Positions 32,738-42,457 of a stretch of DNA of 64,000 nucleotides are shown piece after piece. The DNA is from Burkholderia ubonensis subsp. mesacidophila (GTDB lineage Bacteria; Pseudomonadota; Gammaproteobacteria; Burkholderiales; Burkholderiaceae): positions 1,736,001-1,800,000 of the forward strand of contig NZ_CP020737.1 of assembly GCF_002097715.1 (NCBI RefSeq). Reading direction: 5' to 3'. The position numbers and the translations under genes were made by a program. Each line of letters begins with the position of its first letter. The stretch's first letter is position 1. The notes beneath the pieces were generated by a model. It was not told the origin of the DNA, did not search any database, and saw nothing but the letters and a program-made list of their open reading frames with translations.

Positions 32738-33020
32738 ACGTTCCTCTCGGTCCCTTTACCAAGGCAATTATGCAGCGGCGCTGCCTGAAACTGTTCCTGG
32801 GATCGGTTCTGCCCCCGACGCGCTATGAGACCGGTCTAACGATAAAGCGCGCTGCAGTGAAATTGCAGTTCGGGCAGGCTGGGGCAGCCTTGACTGGCCT
32901 TGGGCAGCCTTGCTTTTGCAGCATGCAAGTTGTACAAGGCATTGATTTTTAAAGAGTTATGTTCGCCCGGCAATCATTCATACAAATCCGACCAATCCGA
33001 AGGGGTATTTAAGAATCGTA
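32738..33020. other. Right edge of the accessory segment, no gene seen
   Basis: About 280 bases without a credible gene. A short direct repeat GGGCAGCCTTG occurs at 32882-32892 and 32902-32912. The GC content drops towards 32940-33060, where the orbS promoter lies. Confidence 0.45.
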
Positions 33021-33049
33021 TTGAGAATGATTTGCGTTTACGTTAAATT
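33021..33049 (+). promoter_or_regulatory. orbS promoter with overlapping Fur-like box
   Basis: A sigma-70 type pair TTGAGA (33021-33026), 17-base spacer, TAAATT (33044-33049), 32 bases before the orbS ATG. A Fur-like site overlaps it (about 33023-33041): its half GAGAATGATT matches the Fur consensus half GATAATGATT at 9 of 10 positions, while the other half is weak. This fits iron-repressed transcription of the sigma factor gene, as known for orbS. Confidence 0.65.
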
Positions 33050-33080
33050 TTGCTATCTCGAAATTCGACGGAGCGAATCG

Positions 33081-33749
33081 ATGGCAATGGCGGAAGTGCT
33101 CGAACGACCGGTCACGGCAGCGGCGAACCCGTTCCGCGGCAATCCATCCGATCGGCCGTCCCGGCCCGCGCCGCGGGCGCGCCGCGCGGCCCGGCCGGAC
33201 GCGCAGGGCGCATTGCTCGACGTGCTGATCGCCCACCGCGCGATGCTCGTCAACGTCGCGCGCAGCTTCGTCGGCTGCGCGAGCCGGGCCGAGGACGTCG
33301 TGCACGACGTGTTCGTGAAGCTCGTCGATTTCCCGAACCAGGATGCGGTGCGCCAGCCGGTCGCGTACGTGACGCGGATGGTGCGCAACGCGTCGATCGA
33401 CGCGTGCCGCCGGCAGAACCTCGAGAGCCTCTACCACGCGGACGAGGACGATGGCTTCGACGTGCCGTCGTCGGAGCCGACGCCCGAAGCGGCGCTGATG
33501 ACGCGCGACACGCTGCGGCGCGTGTCGGCCGCGCTCGACGACCTGCCGGCGCGCAGCCGCGCGGCGTTCGAGCTGGTGCGGCTGCGCGAGGAGACGCTGC
33601 AGAGCGCGGCGCGCGCGCTGAACGTGTCGCAGACGCTCGTGCATTTCATGGTCCGCGACGCCGAGCGCCACTGCGCCGAATGCCTCGACGCATGCCATCG
33701 CGGCGTCGCGTGCCCCGAGTTCTGCGGCGGCCGCGCTCGGCGCCGGTAA
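33081..33749 (+). CDS. orbS: Extracytoplasmic-function sigma factor OrbS
   Basis: A 222-residue ECF sigma factor of the iron-starvation (PvdS-like) group. Region 2 is near residues 50-115 ([18 protein letters not shown]) and region 4 near 150-205 ([16 protein letters not shown]). A Cys-rich tail (C-A-E-C, C-H, C-P-E-F-C) follows. ATG at 33081 has GGAG 7 bases upstream; the frame open from 33021 lies in the promoter. OrbS directs transcription of the ornibactin genes from the TAAA-N17-CGTC promoters listed here. No anti-sigma gene is adjacent. Confidence 0.93.
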   Translation: MAMAEVLERPVTAAANPFRGNPSDRPSRPAPRARRAARPDAQGALLDVLIAHRAMLVNVARSFVGCASRAEDVVHDVFVKLVDFPNQDAVRQPVAYVTRMVRNASIDACRRQNLESLYHADEDDGFDVPSSEPTPEAALMTRDTLRRVSAALDDLPARSRAAFELVRLREETLQSAARALNVSQTLVHFMVRDAERHCAECLDACHRGVACPEFCGGRARRR

Positions 33750-33771
33750 AAAAGCGCGCGGGCCAATCGTC
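33747..33771 (+). promoter_or_regulatory. OrbS-type promoter upstream of orbH
   Basis: TAAA (33747-33750), exactly 17 bases, CGTC (33768-33771). It starts on the orbS stop codon and lies 61 bases before the orbH ATG. The same layout recurs before orbE and orbI. Iron-starvation sigma factors read TAAAT/CGT type elements. Confidence 0.8.
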
Positions 33772-33832
33772 TATTCGACAGGGGCGGCCGAGCCGCTCCG
33801 CTTCCTTCAACCGCCTCCAGCGATTTCCGACC

Positions 33833-34075
33833 ATGACGCAAGCCACGACGCCTTCCGCCGACACCGACGACCTCGTCTACACGGTCGTCATCAACGACGA
33901 AGAACAGTATTCGATCTGGCCGACGTTCCGAGCCGTGCCGGCCGGCTGGCGCGAAGTAGGCGTGCACGGCCCGAAGGCCGACTGTCTCGCGCACATCGAG
34001 ACCGTCTGGACCGACATGCGGCCCGCGAGCCTGCGCCGCGCGATGGACGGCGAAACCGCGCGGCGCGCGTCGTGA
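33833..34075 (+). CDS. orbH: MbtH-like NRPS helper protein OrbH
   Basis: An 80-residue MbtH-family protein with the signature [10 protein letters not shown], then V-P-A-G-W-R-E-V-G and [10 protein letters not shown]. These small proteins bind adenylation domains and are needed for their solubility or activity. First gene after the OrbS promoter; it leads the orbHGCDFB run. Confidence 0.95.
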   Translation: MTQATTPSADTDDLVYTVVINDEEQYSIWPTFRAVPAGWREVGVHGPKADCLAHIETVWTDMRPASLRRAMDGETARRAS

Positions 34076-34109
34076 GCGGCGCCGAGGGCCCATCTGAAGA
34101 GGACGTTGC

Positions 34110-35117
34110 ATGACCCTGCTTTCGTTGCCGACGCTCGATGACCTGCGGATCGAGCCGGGGCTGCCCACCGTCGTGTCGCCGAAGGGCCGCGACGGGATGT
34201 CGCTCGACGAGGTCGCGCCGCTCGCGCGCGCGATCGCGGCCGACACGCTGGAGCGCGCCGGCGGCGTGCTGTTCACCGGTTTCCATGTGCTGTCGATCGA
34301 CGCGTTCCAGCAGTTCGCGGCCGCGTTCGGCGATCCGCTGATCGGCTATGAATACGCGTCGACGCCGCGCAGCCAGGTCGAAGGCGCGGTGTATACGTCG
34401 ACCGAATACCCGCCGCACCGCGCGATCCCGCTGCACAACGAGCAGTCGTACACGCGCGAATGGCCGATGCGGATCTGGTTCCACTGCGCGCTCGCGGCGA
34501 CGAAGGGCGGCGCGACGCCGATCGCCGACAGCCGCGCGGTGTATCGCGCGCTCGACCCGGCGCTCGTCGCGCGCTTCGAGCAGCGCGAGCTGCTGTATGT
34601 GCGCAATTTCGGGCAAGGGCTCGACCTGCCGTGGCAGCAGGCGTTCGGCACCGACGATCCGCGTGAGGTCGAGCGGATGTGCGCGGCGCGCGGCATCGAC
34701 TGCGCGTGGCGCACCGACGACGACGGCGAGCCGCTCTTGCGCACCCGCGAGCGCTGCCAGGCGGTCGCGCGGCATCCGCGCACGGGCGACCGGGTCTGGT
34801 TCAACCAGGCGAACCTGTTCCATCTGTCCGCGCTCGACGAGGACATGCAGGAAGCGCTTATCGACGCGGTCGGGCTCGACAACGTGCCGCGCAACGTCTA
34901 CTACGGCGACGGCGCGCCGCTCGAAGCCGACGCGCTCGCCGAGATTCGCGCGGTGCTCGACCGGCAGCGCATCGTGTTCCCGTGGCAGACCGGCGACGTG
35001 CTGATGCTCGACAACATGCTGACCGCGCACGCGCGCGACCCGTTCGAAGGGCCGCGCAAGGTCGTCGTCGCGATGGCGCAGAGCTATACGGTCCCGCGCG
35101 ACCGAACGGAGGACTGA
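34110..35117 (+). CDS. orbG: TauD/SyrP-like Fe(II)/2-oxoglutarate dioxygenase, aspartate beta-hydroxylase
   Basis: A 335-residue TauD/TfdA-family enzyme. Iron ligands H-N-E lie near residues 109-111 (L-H-N-E-Q-S-Y) and the distal His in L-T-A-H-A-R-D-P near 306, with the 2-oxoglutarate Arg in G-P-R-K-V-V-V. The closest functional class is the SyrP-type hydroxylase that modifies Asp on a carrier domain. Ornibactin contains beta-hydroxyaspartate, so the role here is hydroxylation of the Asp loaded by OrbI module 2. It ends on the start of orbC. Confidence 0.9.
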   Translation: MTLLSLPTLDDLRIEPGLPTVVSPKGRDGMSLDEVAPLARAIAADTLERAGGVLFTGFHVLSIDAFQQFAAAFGDPLIGYEYASTPRSQVEGAVYTSTEYPPHRAIPLHNEQSYTREWPMRIWFHCALAATKGGATPIADSRAVYRALDPALVARFEQRELLYVRNFGQGLDLPWQQAFGTDDPREVERMCAARGIDCAWRTDDDGEPLLRTRERCQAVARHPRTGDRVWFNQANLFHLSALDEDMQEALIDAVGLDNVPRNVYYGDGAPLEADALAEIRAVLDRQRIVFPWQTGDVLMLDNMLTAHARDPFEGPRKVVVAMAQSYTVPRDRTED

Positions 35118-35965
35118 TGACGCGTAGTACCGCCGCGCTTGCCGCGCGGGGGCTGACGGTGGGTTATCGCGACCATGTCGTGATCGACGGCTTGGACCTG
35201 TCGATCGCGGCCGGTCGCGTGACCGCGCTGTGCGGTCCGAACGGCTGCGGAAAAAGCACGCTGCTGCGCACGCTCGCGGGCCTGCAGCCTGCGCTGGCCG
35301 GCCACGTCGAAGTCAACGGCAAGCCGCTCGCATCGTTCAAGCGCCGCGCGCTCGCGCGCGAGCTGACGATGCTCGCGCAGTTCAACCAGATTCCGTCCGG
35401 CCTGACAGTGCGCGAGCTCGTCGCGTACGGGCGCTATGCGTATGGCGGCTTCCTGCGCGGCTTGTCGCGCGCGGATCACGCTGCGATCGACGAGGCGCTC
35501 GCGACGAGCGGGCTCGCCTGCGACGCGGGCCGCGACGTCGGCGCGCTGTCCGGCGGCGAGCGGCAGCGCGCGTGGATCGCGATGGCGCTCGCGCAGCAGG
35601 CGCCGATCGTGCTGCTCGACGAGCCGACCACCTATCTCGACATCCATCACCAGCTCGACATCCTCGACGCGCTGCGCGAACTGAACCGCGCGCGCGGGCT
35701 GACGATCGTGTGGGTGCTGCACGACCTGAACCAGGCCGCCGCGTACAGCGACGAGATCGTGCTGATGCGCGCGGGCCGCGTCGTCGCGCAGGGCAACCCC
35801 GACGCGATGCTCGACCCGGCGCGCCTGCGCGCGGCGTTCGGCGTCGAGATGCTGAAGCTCGCGCATCCGCAGACGGGCGCGCCGATGTGCGTGCCGGCGT
35901 ACGGGCCGTCCGTCGCCGCCGCGGCGCAGTCGGCCGAAACCTGCGACCGGAAGCTCGCCGTATGA
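35117..35965 (+). CDS. orbC: Ferric-ornibactin ABC transporter ATP-binding protein OrbC
   Basis: A 282-residue FecE/FhuC-type ATPase: Walker A G-P-N-G-C-G-K-S-T near residues 40-48, Q-loop near L-A-Q-F-N, signature L-S-G-G-E-R-Q-R near 143, Walker B I-V-L-L-D-E-P-T-T-Y-L-D and the switch His in V-L-H-D-L-N-Q. ATG at 35117 shares bases with the orbG stop. It energises uptake through the fused permease OrbD. Confidence 0.93.
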   Translation: MTRSTAALAARGLTVGYRDHVVIDGLDLSIAAGRVTALCGPNGCGKSTLLRTLAGLQPALAGHVEVNGKPLASFKRRALARELTMLAQFNQIPSGLTVRELVAYGRYAYGGFLRGLSRADHAAIDEALATSGLACDAGRDVGALSGGERQRAWIAMALAQQAPIVLLDEPTTYLDIHHQLDILDALRELNRARGLTIVWVLHDLNQAAAYSDEIVLMRAGRVVAQGNPDAMLDPARLRAAFGVEMLKLAHPQTGAPMCVPAYGPSVAAAAQSAETCDRKLAV

Positions 35966-38058
35966 CGACGTTCGCGATGCGCAAGCGCCGCGCGGCAACC
36001 GTCGGCGGCAACGTGGCGCAGCGCAGCCGCGCCGGCGCGCTGGCGATCGGCATGCTGCTGCTGATCGCATGCGTCGCCGCGCTGCGTGCAGCGCCCGACC
36101 TGCGCGCGTGGTGGGCCGCCGCGCCCGGCAGCGACGCCGACGCGCTCGCGCGCGTGTTCCTGTTCGACCTGAACCTGCCGCGCGTCGCGGCCGCGCTCGT
36201 CGCGGGCGGCTGCCTCGGCATCGCCGGCGCGCTGCTCCAGTCGGCGACGCGCAATCCGCTCGCGTCGCCCGACCTGCTCGGCGTGACGGGCGGCGCGCAG
36301 CTCGGCCTGCTCGCGGCGATGCTCGTGCCGGCGCTCGCGGGCGTCGCGTCGGTGCCGCTGCTGTTCGTCTGCGGGCTGGCCGCCGCCGCGTGCGCGATGC
36401 TCGCGGCGGGCGGCTGGCGCGCGACGCCGCTGCGGCTCGTGCTCGCGGGCAGCGTCTGCATGCTGCTGTTCGCCGCGCTGTCGACGCTGCTGCTCGCGTT
36501 CTTCGAGCAGAACATCGCGGGCGCCGCGCTGTGGTCGAACGGCAGCCTCTATCAACCGGGCGCAACCGGCCTGAAGCTCGCGGCAAGCTGGCTCGTGCTG
36601 CCGCTCGCCGCGCTGCCGTTCGTGATCCGGCCGCTCGATCCGCTCGCGCTCGGCGATGACGCGGCGGCCGCGGCCGGCGTGCGCGTCGACGCGGCGCGGC
36701 TCGCCGCGACGGTCGTCGCGGTCGCGTTCACGAGCGTCGCGGTCAGCATCGCGGGGCCGCTGTCGTACGTCGGCCTCGTCGCGCCGAACCTGCTGCGCCA
36801 GATCCGCGGCGCGCGCGCCGCGCGGCTCGCCGCGCTGGTGCCGCTGTCCGCGCTGGCGGGCGGCGCGCTCGTGCTCGTGACCGATAGCGCGGTGCTCGCG
36901 TCGGGCCTCGACACGACGCTGTCGACCGGCGTCGCGATCGCGCTCGTCGGCACGCCGCTGATGCTCGCGCTGATCCGTCGCGGCGCCGCGTGGTCCGGCG
37001 TGCTGCACGCGGGCCCCGAGCGCGCGGCGCTCGGCCGCGCGACACGCTTCGTCGGCTGGCTCGACGGCCTGCGCTGGCCGCGGCGCACCGCGCTGTTCGC
37101 GCTAGCGGGCGTGCTCGTGCTGCTCGCGGGCACGTCGGCCGGCCCCGAATGGCTGACGCCCGCGCGCTGGCAGGCGGCGCTGTCGGGCGCCGACCCGGTC
37201 GCGCGGATGCTGATCGACCTGCGCCTGCCGCGGCTCCTGTGCGCGCTGCTGGCCGGCGCGCTGCTCGCCGCGAGCGGCGTCGCGATGCAGAGCGTCGTGC
37301 GCAATCCGCTCGCAGGGCCGGAAGTGCTCGGCGTCACGCAGGGCGCGGCGCTCGTCACGCTGTTCGCGCTCACGCGCTGGCCGCTCGCGGGCGGCGGCGT
37401 GCTCGCCGGCGCGGCGCTGGCGGGCGGCGGGATCTCGCTTGCGATCACGCTGGCCCTCAATCACCGTCACCGCTACGCGCCGCTCGCGGTCGCGCTGACC
37501 GGGATCGTGATCGGCACGTTGTGGACGACGCTCGCGCAATGGCTGATCACGCAGGAAAGCGTGCAGCCCGCGCGCTTCGTCGTGTGGCTCGCCGGCGGCA
37601 CCTACGGGCGCGGCTGGGGCGAGGTCGCGATGCTTTTGCCGTGGTGCGTGCTCGCGGTACCCGTGTTCGCGTGGCTCGCGCAGCCGCTCGACATGCTCGC
37701 GCTCGGCGACGACCAGGCGGCGGCGCTCGGCCTGCCGATCGCCGCGTTGCGGCCGCTCGCGCTCGTGATCGCGACGCTCGCCGCGTGCGCGGCGGTCGCG
37801 GCGGTCGGGCCGGTCGGCTTCATCGGGCTGATGGCGCCGCACGTCGCGACGATGCTCGGCGCGCGGCGCCATCGCACGCGCCTGTGGCTCGCGGCCGCAT
37901 GCGGCGCGCTGATCCTCGGGCTCGCGGACGTTGCGGCCCGCACGGCCGTCGCGCCGCGCGAAGTGCCGGCCGGCGTGCTGACCGCGCTGATCGGCACGCC
38001 GTACCTGCTCGGCCTGCTGATCGTCGAGGCGCGCCGCGCGCGGCGCGTGGGGCGATGA
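35962..38058 (+). CDS. orbD: Ferric-ornibactin ABC permease OrbD (FhuB-like double domain)
   Basis: A 698-residue membrane protein made of two fused FecCD permease halves (about 1-345 and 350-698). Each half carries the family segments L-P-R-x-x-A-A/C-x-L-x-A-G, S-x-x-R-N-P-L-A and a late G-P-x-x-F/Y-V/I-G-L pattern. The double-domain build is that of FhuB. It starts with ATGA overlapping the orbC stop and ends ATGA-coupled to orbF. Confidence 0.93.
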   Translation: MTTFAMRKRRAATVGGNVAQRSRAGALAIGMLLLIACVAALRAAPDLRAWWAAAPGSDADALARVFLFDLNLPRVAAALVAGGCLGIAGALLQSATRNPLASPDLLGVTGGAQLGLLAAMLVPALAGVASVPLLFVCGLAAAACAMLAAGGWRATPLRLVLAGSVCMLLFAALSTLLLAFFEQNIAGAALWSNGSLYQPGATGLKLAASWLVLPLAALPFVIRPLDPLALGDDAAAAAGVRVDAARLAATVVAVAFTSVAVSIAGPLSYVGLVAPNLLRQIRGARAARLAALVPLSALAGGALVLVTDSAVLASGLDTTLSTGVAIALVGTPLMLALIRRGAAWSGVLHAGPERAALGRATRFVGWLDGLRWPRRTALFALAGVLVLLAGTSAGPEWLTPARWQAALSGADPVARMLIDLRLPRLLCALLAGALLAASGVAMQSVVRNPLAGPEVLGVTQGAALVTLFALTRWPLAGGGVLAGAALAGGGISLAITLALNHRHRYAPLAVALTGIVIGTLWTTLAQWLITQESVQPARFVVWLAGGTYGRGWGEVAMLLPWCVLAVPVFAWLAQPLDMLALGDDQAAALGLPIAALRPLALVIATLAACAAVAAVGPVGFIGLMAPHVATMLGARRHRTRLWLAAACGALILGLADVAARTAVAPREVPAGVLTALIGTPYLLGLLIVEARRARRVGR

Positions 38059-38855
38059 CGCCGCCGGCTGTCGACGCGCGCGCGACGTGCTTCGCGTCGT
38101 TCGCGCCGGCCGAGTTTGCGCGGTATCTCGACGCGGTTTGGCTCGGCATGCCCGAAGACGCGCAGGCGCCGGGCGCACGCGTCGTGCCGGTGACCGCGCT
38201 GAGCGACCATCGCGATGCGCTGCTCGATGCGATGGTCCGCCACTACGGCGGCGATCCGGCCGTGCATGCGCGCGCGCTGCTGTCGCAATGGAGCAAGTAC
38301 TACTTCGGCCGCGCGGCGCCCGCGGGCGTCGTCGCCGCGCTGCTGCTCGGCCGGCCGCTCGACATGGCGCCGGCGCGCACGTTCGTCGTGCTCGACGACG
38401 GGATGCCTGCCGGGCTGGTCTTCGCGCACGACGCGCTCGGCGAACCCTGCGACGATCCGGCGCCGCGCTACGCGGGCCTCGTCGCGCATCTCGGCGCGGT
38501 GATCGACCTGCTGGCAGAGATGGGCCGCGTCACGCCGCGCGTACTGTGGAGCAACGCCGGCAATCTGCTCGACTACCTGCTCGATGTCTGTCGCGCGCAA
38601 CCATGCGCGGCCGAGCCCGCGCGCGACGCCGCGTGGCTGTTCCGGTCGGCGTGCGTCGACGGCGAATCGAATCCGCTGCGCACGCCGGTGCGCGATGCCG
38701 TGCCGCGCTCGCCGCTGCTGCCGACGCCGTTCCGCGCGCGCCGCGTGTGCTGCCTGCGCTACGAAATCCCTGGAGAAACGCAACTGTGTGGAAGCTGCCC
38801 CTTGCTACTGACGATGGACGACGCGGCGCTGGCCGGGCAGGACGCGATTCGCTGA
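38055..38855 (+). CDS. orbF: Ferric siderophore reductase OrbF (FhuF-like)
   Basis: A 266-residue FhuF/IucA-C-family protein. The C-terminal iron-sulphur signature C-C-x10-C-x2-C ([17 protein letters not shown]) lies near residues 235-252, and a W-S-K-Y-Y-F segment near 80 is typical. It should reduce Fe(III) from imported ornibactin in the cytoplasm. Its 3' end overlaps the orbB start by 70 bases. The orbF name rests on the published assignment of a reductase to this locus. Confidence 0.88.
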   Translation: MTPPAVDARATCFASFAPAEFARYLDAVWLGMPEDAQAPGARVVPVTALSDHRDALLDAMVRHYGGDPAVHARALLSQWSKYYFGRAAPAGVVAALLLGRPLDMAPARTFVVLDDGMPAGLVFAHDALGEPCDDPAPRYAGLVAHLGAVIDLLAEMGRVTPRVLWSNAGNLLDYLLDVCRAQPCAAEPARDAAWLFRSACVDGESNPLRTPVRDAVPRSPLLPTPFRARRVCCLRYEIPGETQLCGSCPLLLTMDDAALAGQDAIR

Positions 38856-39856
38856 CGGCGCCTGGCCGGCGGCGCGCGCTTGCGCAGCTCGCCGTGCTTG
38901 GCGCGGGCTGGCCGCTGGCCGCGCAGGCCGCCGCGACCGATGCCGCGCGCGGGCAGGGCGGCGTGCCGCTGACCGGCAATCCGGTCGTCTCGCAATCCAG
39001 CGCGACGATGCCGGCGCGGGCGCAGCGCGTCGTCGTGCTCGAATTCATGTTCGCCGAAGCCCTCGCGGCGCTCGACATCACGCCGGTCGGGATGGTCGAC
39101 ACCGCGTTCTATCCGGGCTGGCTCGGCTACGACAACGCGCGCTTCGCGCACGTGACGGACGTCGGTTCGCGGCAGGAGCCGGGGCTCGAGGCGATCGCGG
39201 CGGTCAAGCCCGACCTGATCATCGGCGTCGGCTTCCGGCATGCGCCGATTTTCGCGGCGCTCGACCGGATCGCGCCGACGATCCTCTTTCAGTTCAGCCC
39301 GAACGTGAACGAAGGCGGCGTGCCCGTGACCCAGCTCGACTGGACCCGGCAGATCTTCCGCACGATCGGCGCGGTCACGGGGCGCGGCGCGCGTGCGCAG
39401 GCGGTCGAAGCGCAGCTCGACGCCGGCCTCGCGCGCAACGCGAAACGGCTCGCGGCGGCCGGCAGGCAGCACGAGCGCGTCGCGCTGCTGCAGGATCTCG
39501 GGCTGCCCGACCGCTACTGGGCGTATACGGGCAACAGCACGGCGGCCGGGCTCGCGCGCGCGCTCGGCCTCGACCTGTGGCCGAAGAAGCCGACCCGCGA
39601 GGGCACGCTCTATGTGACGTCGGCGGACCTGCTCACGCAGCGCGACCTGGCGGTGCTGTTCGTGACCGCGACCGGCATGGACGTGCCGCTCGACGCGAAA
39701 CTCGATTCGCCGGTCTGGCAATACGTGCCCGCGCGCAAGGCCAGCCGGATCGCGCTGATCGAGCGCAACATCTGGGGCTTCGGCGGCCCGATGTCGGCGC
39801 TGAAGCTGGCCGACGTGATGACCGATACGCTGCTGGCGTTGCCGCGGGTGCGGTGA
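38786..39856 (+). CDS. orbB: Ferric-ornibactin periplasmic binding protein OrbB
   Basis: A 356-residue FhuD/FepB-type binding protein. GTG at 38786 with GGAGAAA 8-10 bases upstream is the best start; it lies within orbF. The N-terminus has R-R-R-A-L-A-Q-L-A and a hydrophobic stretch ending A-A-Q-A-A, a likely Tat signal. Family segments are [30 protein letters not shown] and a C-terminal A-L-K-L-A-D-V-M. It hands the ferric complex to OrbD/OrbC. Confidence 0.85.
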   Translation: MWKLPLATDDGRRGAGRAGRDSLTAPGRRRALAQLAVLGAGWPLAAQAAATDAARGQGGVPLTGNPVVSQSSATMPARAQRVVVLEFMFAEALAALDITPVGMVDTAFYPGWLGYDNARFAHVTDVGSRQEPGLEAIAAVKPDLIIGVGFRHAPIFAALDRIAPTILFQFSPNVNEGGVPVTQLDWTRQIFRTIGAVTGRGARAQAVEAQLDAGLARNAKRLAAAGRQHERVALLQDLGLPDRYWAYTGNSTAAGLARALGLDLWPKKPTREGTLYVTSADLLTQRDLAVLFVTATGMDVPLDAKLDSPVWQYVPARKASRIALIERNIWGFGGPMSALKLADVMTDTLLALPRVR

Positions 39857-39937
39857 CGTGAGGCCGCGCGTCAAGGCGACGCATTCGCACCTCGCGCGGT
39901 CGTCACGCGTGCGGAAGCTCGGGAGACGGGCCGCCGG

Positions 39938-40357
39938 TTACGCCCGATACGGCCGCTCGTCCAGGATTTCCACCAGACGCAGAAGATAACCGTCGGGGTC
40001 CTGCACCAGCATCTCGATTTGACCGTGCTCCAGATCGTCCTGGCGATACCAGGATGTCCGCGGCTCGGCGAACAGCGCGATGCCTGCGTCGCGCAAGCGG
40101 TGGTGAATGGGTTCGATCGAGTCGACCTCGATCTGCAGATTGATGCCTTGCCCACGCGGAAATTGCATCGGGCCGGTCAGCCAGCTCTCCGGATTCTGCT
40201 GCTCGAGCATCAGCTGGGCGTGCCCGAGGTCGAGATAGGCAAAGCGATCCTCGGGGCGCTCGAAGCGAACCCGGAAGCCAAGCAGGTCACGATAGAACGT
40301 CATGCTGCGGACGAGGTCCGTGCAGATCAGTTCCGGAACGAGAGCGGCCCATTCCAT
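39938..40357 (-). CDS. VOC family (glyoxalase/bleomycin-resistance-like) protein
   Basis: A 139-residue vicinal-oxygen-chelate protein. Paired beta-alpha-beta-beta-beta units are visible (L-V-P-E-L-I-C-T-D-L-x-R-S-M-T-F-Y at the start, D-P-D-G-Y-L-L-R-L-V-E near the end, with Glu as a possible metal ligand). AAGGAG lies upstream of the ATG on the minus strand. It may detoxify or modify a small molecule; bleomycin-type binding proteins have this length. It shares direction with orbE but is separated from it by 217 bases, and no OrbS-type promoter precedes it, so a siderophore role is not supported. Confidence 0.8.
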   Translation of the reverse strand: MEWAALVPELICTDLVRSMTFYRDLLGFRVRFERPEDRFAYLDLGHAQLMLEQQNPESWLTGPMQFPRGQGINLQIEVDSIEPIHHRLRDAGIALFAEPRTSWYRQDDLEHGQIEMLVQDPDGYLLRLVEILDERPYRA

Positions 40358-40536
40358 TGCGGGTCTCCTTGATTGATGCAGTGAGTCGCGTCGTGCGCAG
40401 TGGAAGCGGAAGATTCAGCGCAGGCCGTCGCGGCCTCGACGAAGGGTCGCCAATCATACCCGGCTATGTCCTGGCCGTCGCATGCATCCTGCGCGTCACG
40501 TTGGCCCATGTGCCCGGTCACGTCGAGCCGGGCTCA

Positions 40537-40564
40537 CCGGCGCAGCCGCAAGCCGCCGCGCCGG
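40537..40564 (-). other. 7-bp stem-loop just after orbE
   Basis: CCGGCGC (40537-40543) pairs with GCGCCGG (40558-40564), 11 bases past the orbE stop in the minus direction. No T-tract; a possible Rho-type or processing end. Confidence 0.3.
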
Positions 40565-40574
40565 CGCCCGCCCG

Positions 40575-42335
40575 TCACGCATTCACCGCATCGACCCGCT
40601 GCCGCGCCGGCGCCGTATCGCTGACGACCCGCCCGTTGTCGAGCTTCAGCACGCGGTCGGCCAGATCGAAGTAGCGATCGTCGTGCGTGATCACGACCAC
40701 CGCCTTGCCGCGCGCGCGCAGCTCGGGCAGCAGCTGTTCGTAGAACACCGCCTTGAACGTCGGGTCCTGGTCGGCGGCCCATTCGTCGAACAGGTAGAAC
40801 GGCCGGTCTTCCAGATACGCGACGACGAGCGCGAGCCGCTTGCGCTGCCCGGTCGACAGCGCGCGGGTCGAGAACGCGCCGTCGACGACCTTCACCTTGT
40901 GGTCGAGCGCGAGCTTCGCGACGAGGGCGTTCGCGCGCGCGTCGGCCTGCGCGCGCGCCGGATCGTCCGGGTCGACGATGCCGAGCAGCGCGTCGAACAG
41001 GTGGAAATCGTTGAACACCGCGCTGAAGCGCTGCCGGTACGCGGCGCGCTCGCGCCAGCCGACCGGCCGGCCGTCGACCTCGATCGTGCCTTCCTCCGGT
41101 TCGTAGAGGCCGGTGAGCACCTTGGCGAGCGTGGTCTTGCCGCTGCCGTTGCCGCCGACGATGAACACCAGCTCGCCGGGCTTCAGCGTCAGGTCGATCG
41201 GCCCGATGCGGAACATCCGCTCGTCGCGCTCGTGGAAATACGAATGCGTGACGCCGCGCAGCGTGACCGCGCCGGCGGGCGCGATGGTGGACACGGCCGA
41301 GGGCACGTCGCTCGCCGGCGGCGCGGTGCGCAGCGCACCGAATTCGGCCATCACGTCCTCGATGCGCGCGAGCGACACGCGCGCCGCGTTGACGGTCGGC
41401 AGGTTGTTCAGCAGGCCGTCGAGCGGCACCAGCATGAACAGGAACACGACGACGTAGCCGGCCGTCGCGCCCGGGTCCGCGTGCACGCCGAGCTGCGGCC
41501 AGAACGCGGCCGCGCCGAGGAACGCATAGAACAGGAAGATGATCCAGCCGACGCCGACCGCATACGCGCTGAACGCGCGGCGGCGGTGGTCGCGCACCTC
41601 GCCGATCGCCGCGCCGAGCTGGCCGTCGACGAACTGGCGCGCGCGCGCGTCGTGCAGCTTCAGCTCCTTCGCGCCGGAGAACAGCGCGCCGAGATAGCCG
41701 AACAGCTTGTCCTGCGCGCGGCCGGCCGCTTCGAGCGACGCGATCGCGCGGCGGTCGCCGGTGTGATAGCCGAGCGAGCCCGCGACGATCGCGGTGAGCG
41801 CAAGCACGCACACGGGCCACGACAGCCACGCGAGATAGCCGAGGCAGCCGAACACGATCGAGCCGTGCATCACGAGGTTCGGCAGCGCGAAGAACAGCAT
41901 CGACACGTTGGTCGCGTCGTCGGTCAGCACCGACTGCACGGGCGCCGCGCCGATGCGCTCGACGTCGCGCAGCTCGGCCGCGCCGACGCGGCGCGCGAGA
42001 TGCGCGCGCAGCCGCGCCATCGTGTCCTGCGACAGCCGCGCGAACAGCACGCCCGACACGATCCGCGTGACGAGCGCGATCACCGCGCACAGCGCGAAGC
42101 GCCACGCGAGCGCGGCGTCGGCGGCGACCGGCTGCGCGAGCGCGCGGTTCAGCGTCGCGACGAGCAGCACGCTCGCGATGCCGTTCAGGACGCACGCGAC
42201 GAGCGCGAGCGCGAGCGCGGCGCGGCTTTCGCGCAGCAGCGCGAGGATCAGGCGCGCCGCCGGGCGCGCGGGCGGCGCGGCGTCGGCGGCAGGGGGGCGG
42301 GCGGGCGGAGGAGAAGGCTCGTGGGCGGCAGTCAT
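40575..42335 (-). CDS. orbE: Ornibactin ABC exporter OrbE (PvdE/SyrD-type cyclic peptide transporter)
   Basis: A 586-residue fused membrane-ATPase exporter. The six-helix membrane domain spans about residues 20-340. The nucleotide-binding domain has Walker A G-G-N-G-S-G-K-T-T near 400, signature L-S-T-G-Q-R-K-R near 500 and Walker B F-Y-L-F-D-E-W-A-A-D-Q-D, the E-W-A-A-D-Q-D form being typical of PvdE. It should move ornibactin or its precursor across the inner membrane. The ATG at 42335 has no clear ribosome site; an in-frame TTG at 42365 is possible. It is driven by its own OrbS-type promoter, divergent from orbI. Confidence 0.92.
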   Translation of the reverse strand: MTAAHEPSPPPARPPAADAAPPARPAARLILALLRESRAALALALVACVLNGIASVLLVATLNRALAQPVAADAALAWRFALCAVIALVTRIVSGVLFARLSQDTMARLRAHLARRVGAAELRDVERIGAAPVQSVLTDDATNVSMLFFALPNLVMHGSIVFGCLGYLAWLSWPVCVLALTAIVAGSLGYHTGDRRAIASLEAAGRAQDKLFGYLGALFSGAKELKLHDARARQFVDGQLGAAIGEVRDHRRRAFSAYAVGVGWIIFLFYAFLGAAAFWPQLGVHADPGATAGYVVVFLFMLVPLDGLLNNLPTVNAARVSLARIEDVMAEFGALRTAPPASDVPSAVSTIAPAGAVTLRGVTHSYFHERDERMFRIGPIDLTLKPGELVFIVGGNGSGKTTLAKVLTGLYEPEEGTIEVDGRPVGWRERAAYRQRFSAVFNDFHLFDALLGIVDPDDPARAQADARANALVAKLALDHKVKVVDGAFSTRALSTGQRKRLALVVAYLEDRPFYLFDEWAADQDPTFKAVFYEQLLPELRARGKAVVVITHDDRYFDLADRVLKLDNGRVVSDTAPARQRVDAVNA

Positions 42336-42405
42336 CGGCAACGTCAATTGAGTGAGAACGAACAAACGGAAAACGATCGGCGCGCGGCGCGCCTCCTGCC
42401 GAATA

Positions 42406-42430
42406 GACGAATGGGCTGCCGAAATATTTA
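42406..42430 (-). promoter_or_regulatory. OrbS-type promoter of orbE (minus strand)
   Basis: On the minus strand TAAA (42430-42427), 17 bases, CGTC (42409-42406), 71 bases before the orbE ATG. Same spacing as the orbH and orbI copies. Confidence 0.8.
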
Positions 42431-42457
42431 GTCATGCGCGGATTGGGCGCGCAGCGG

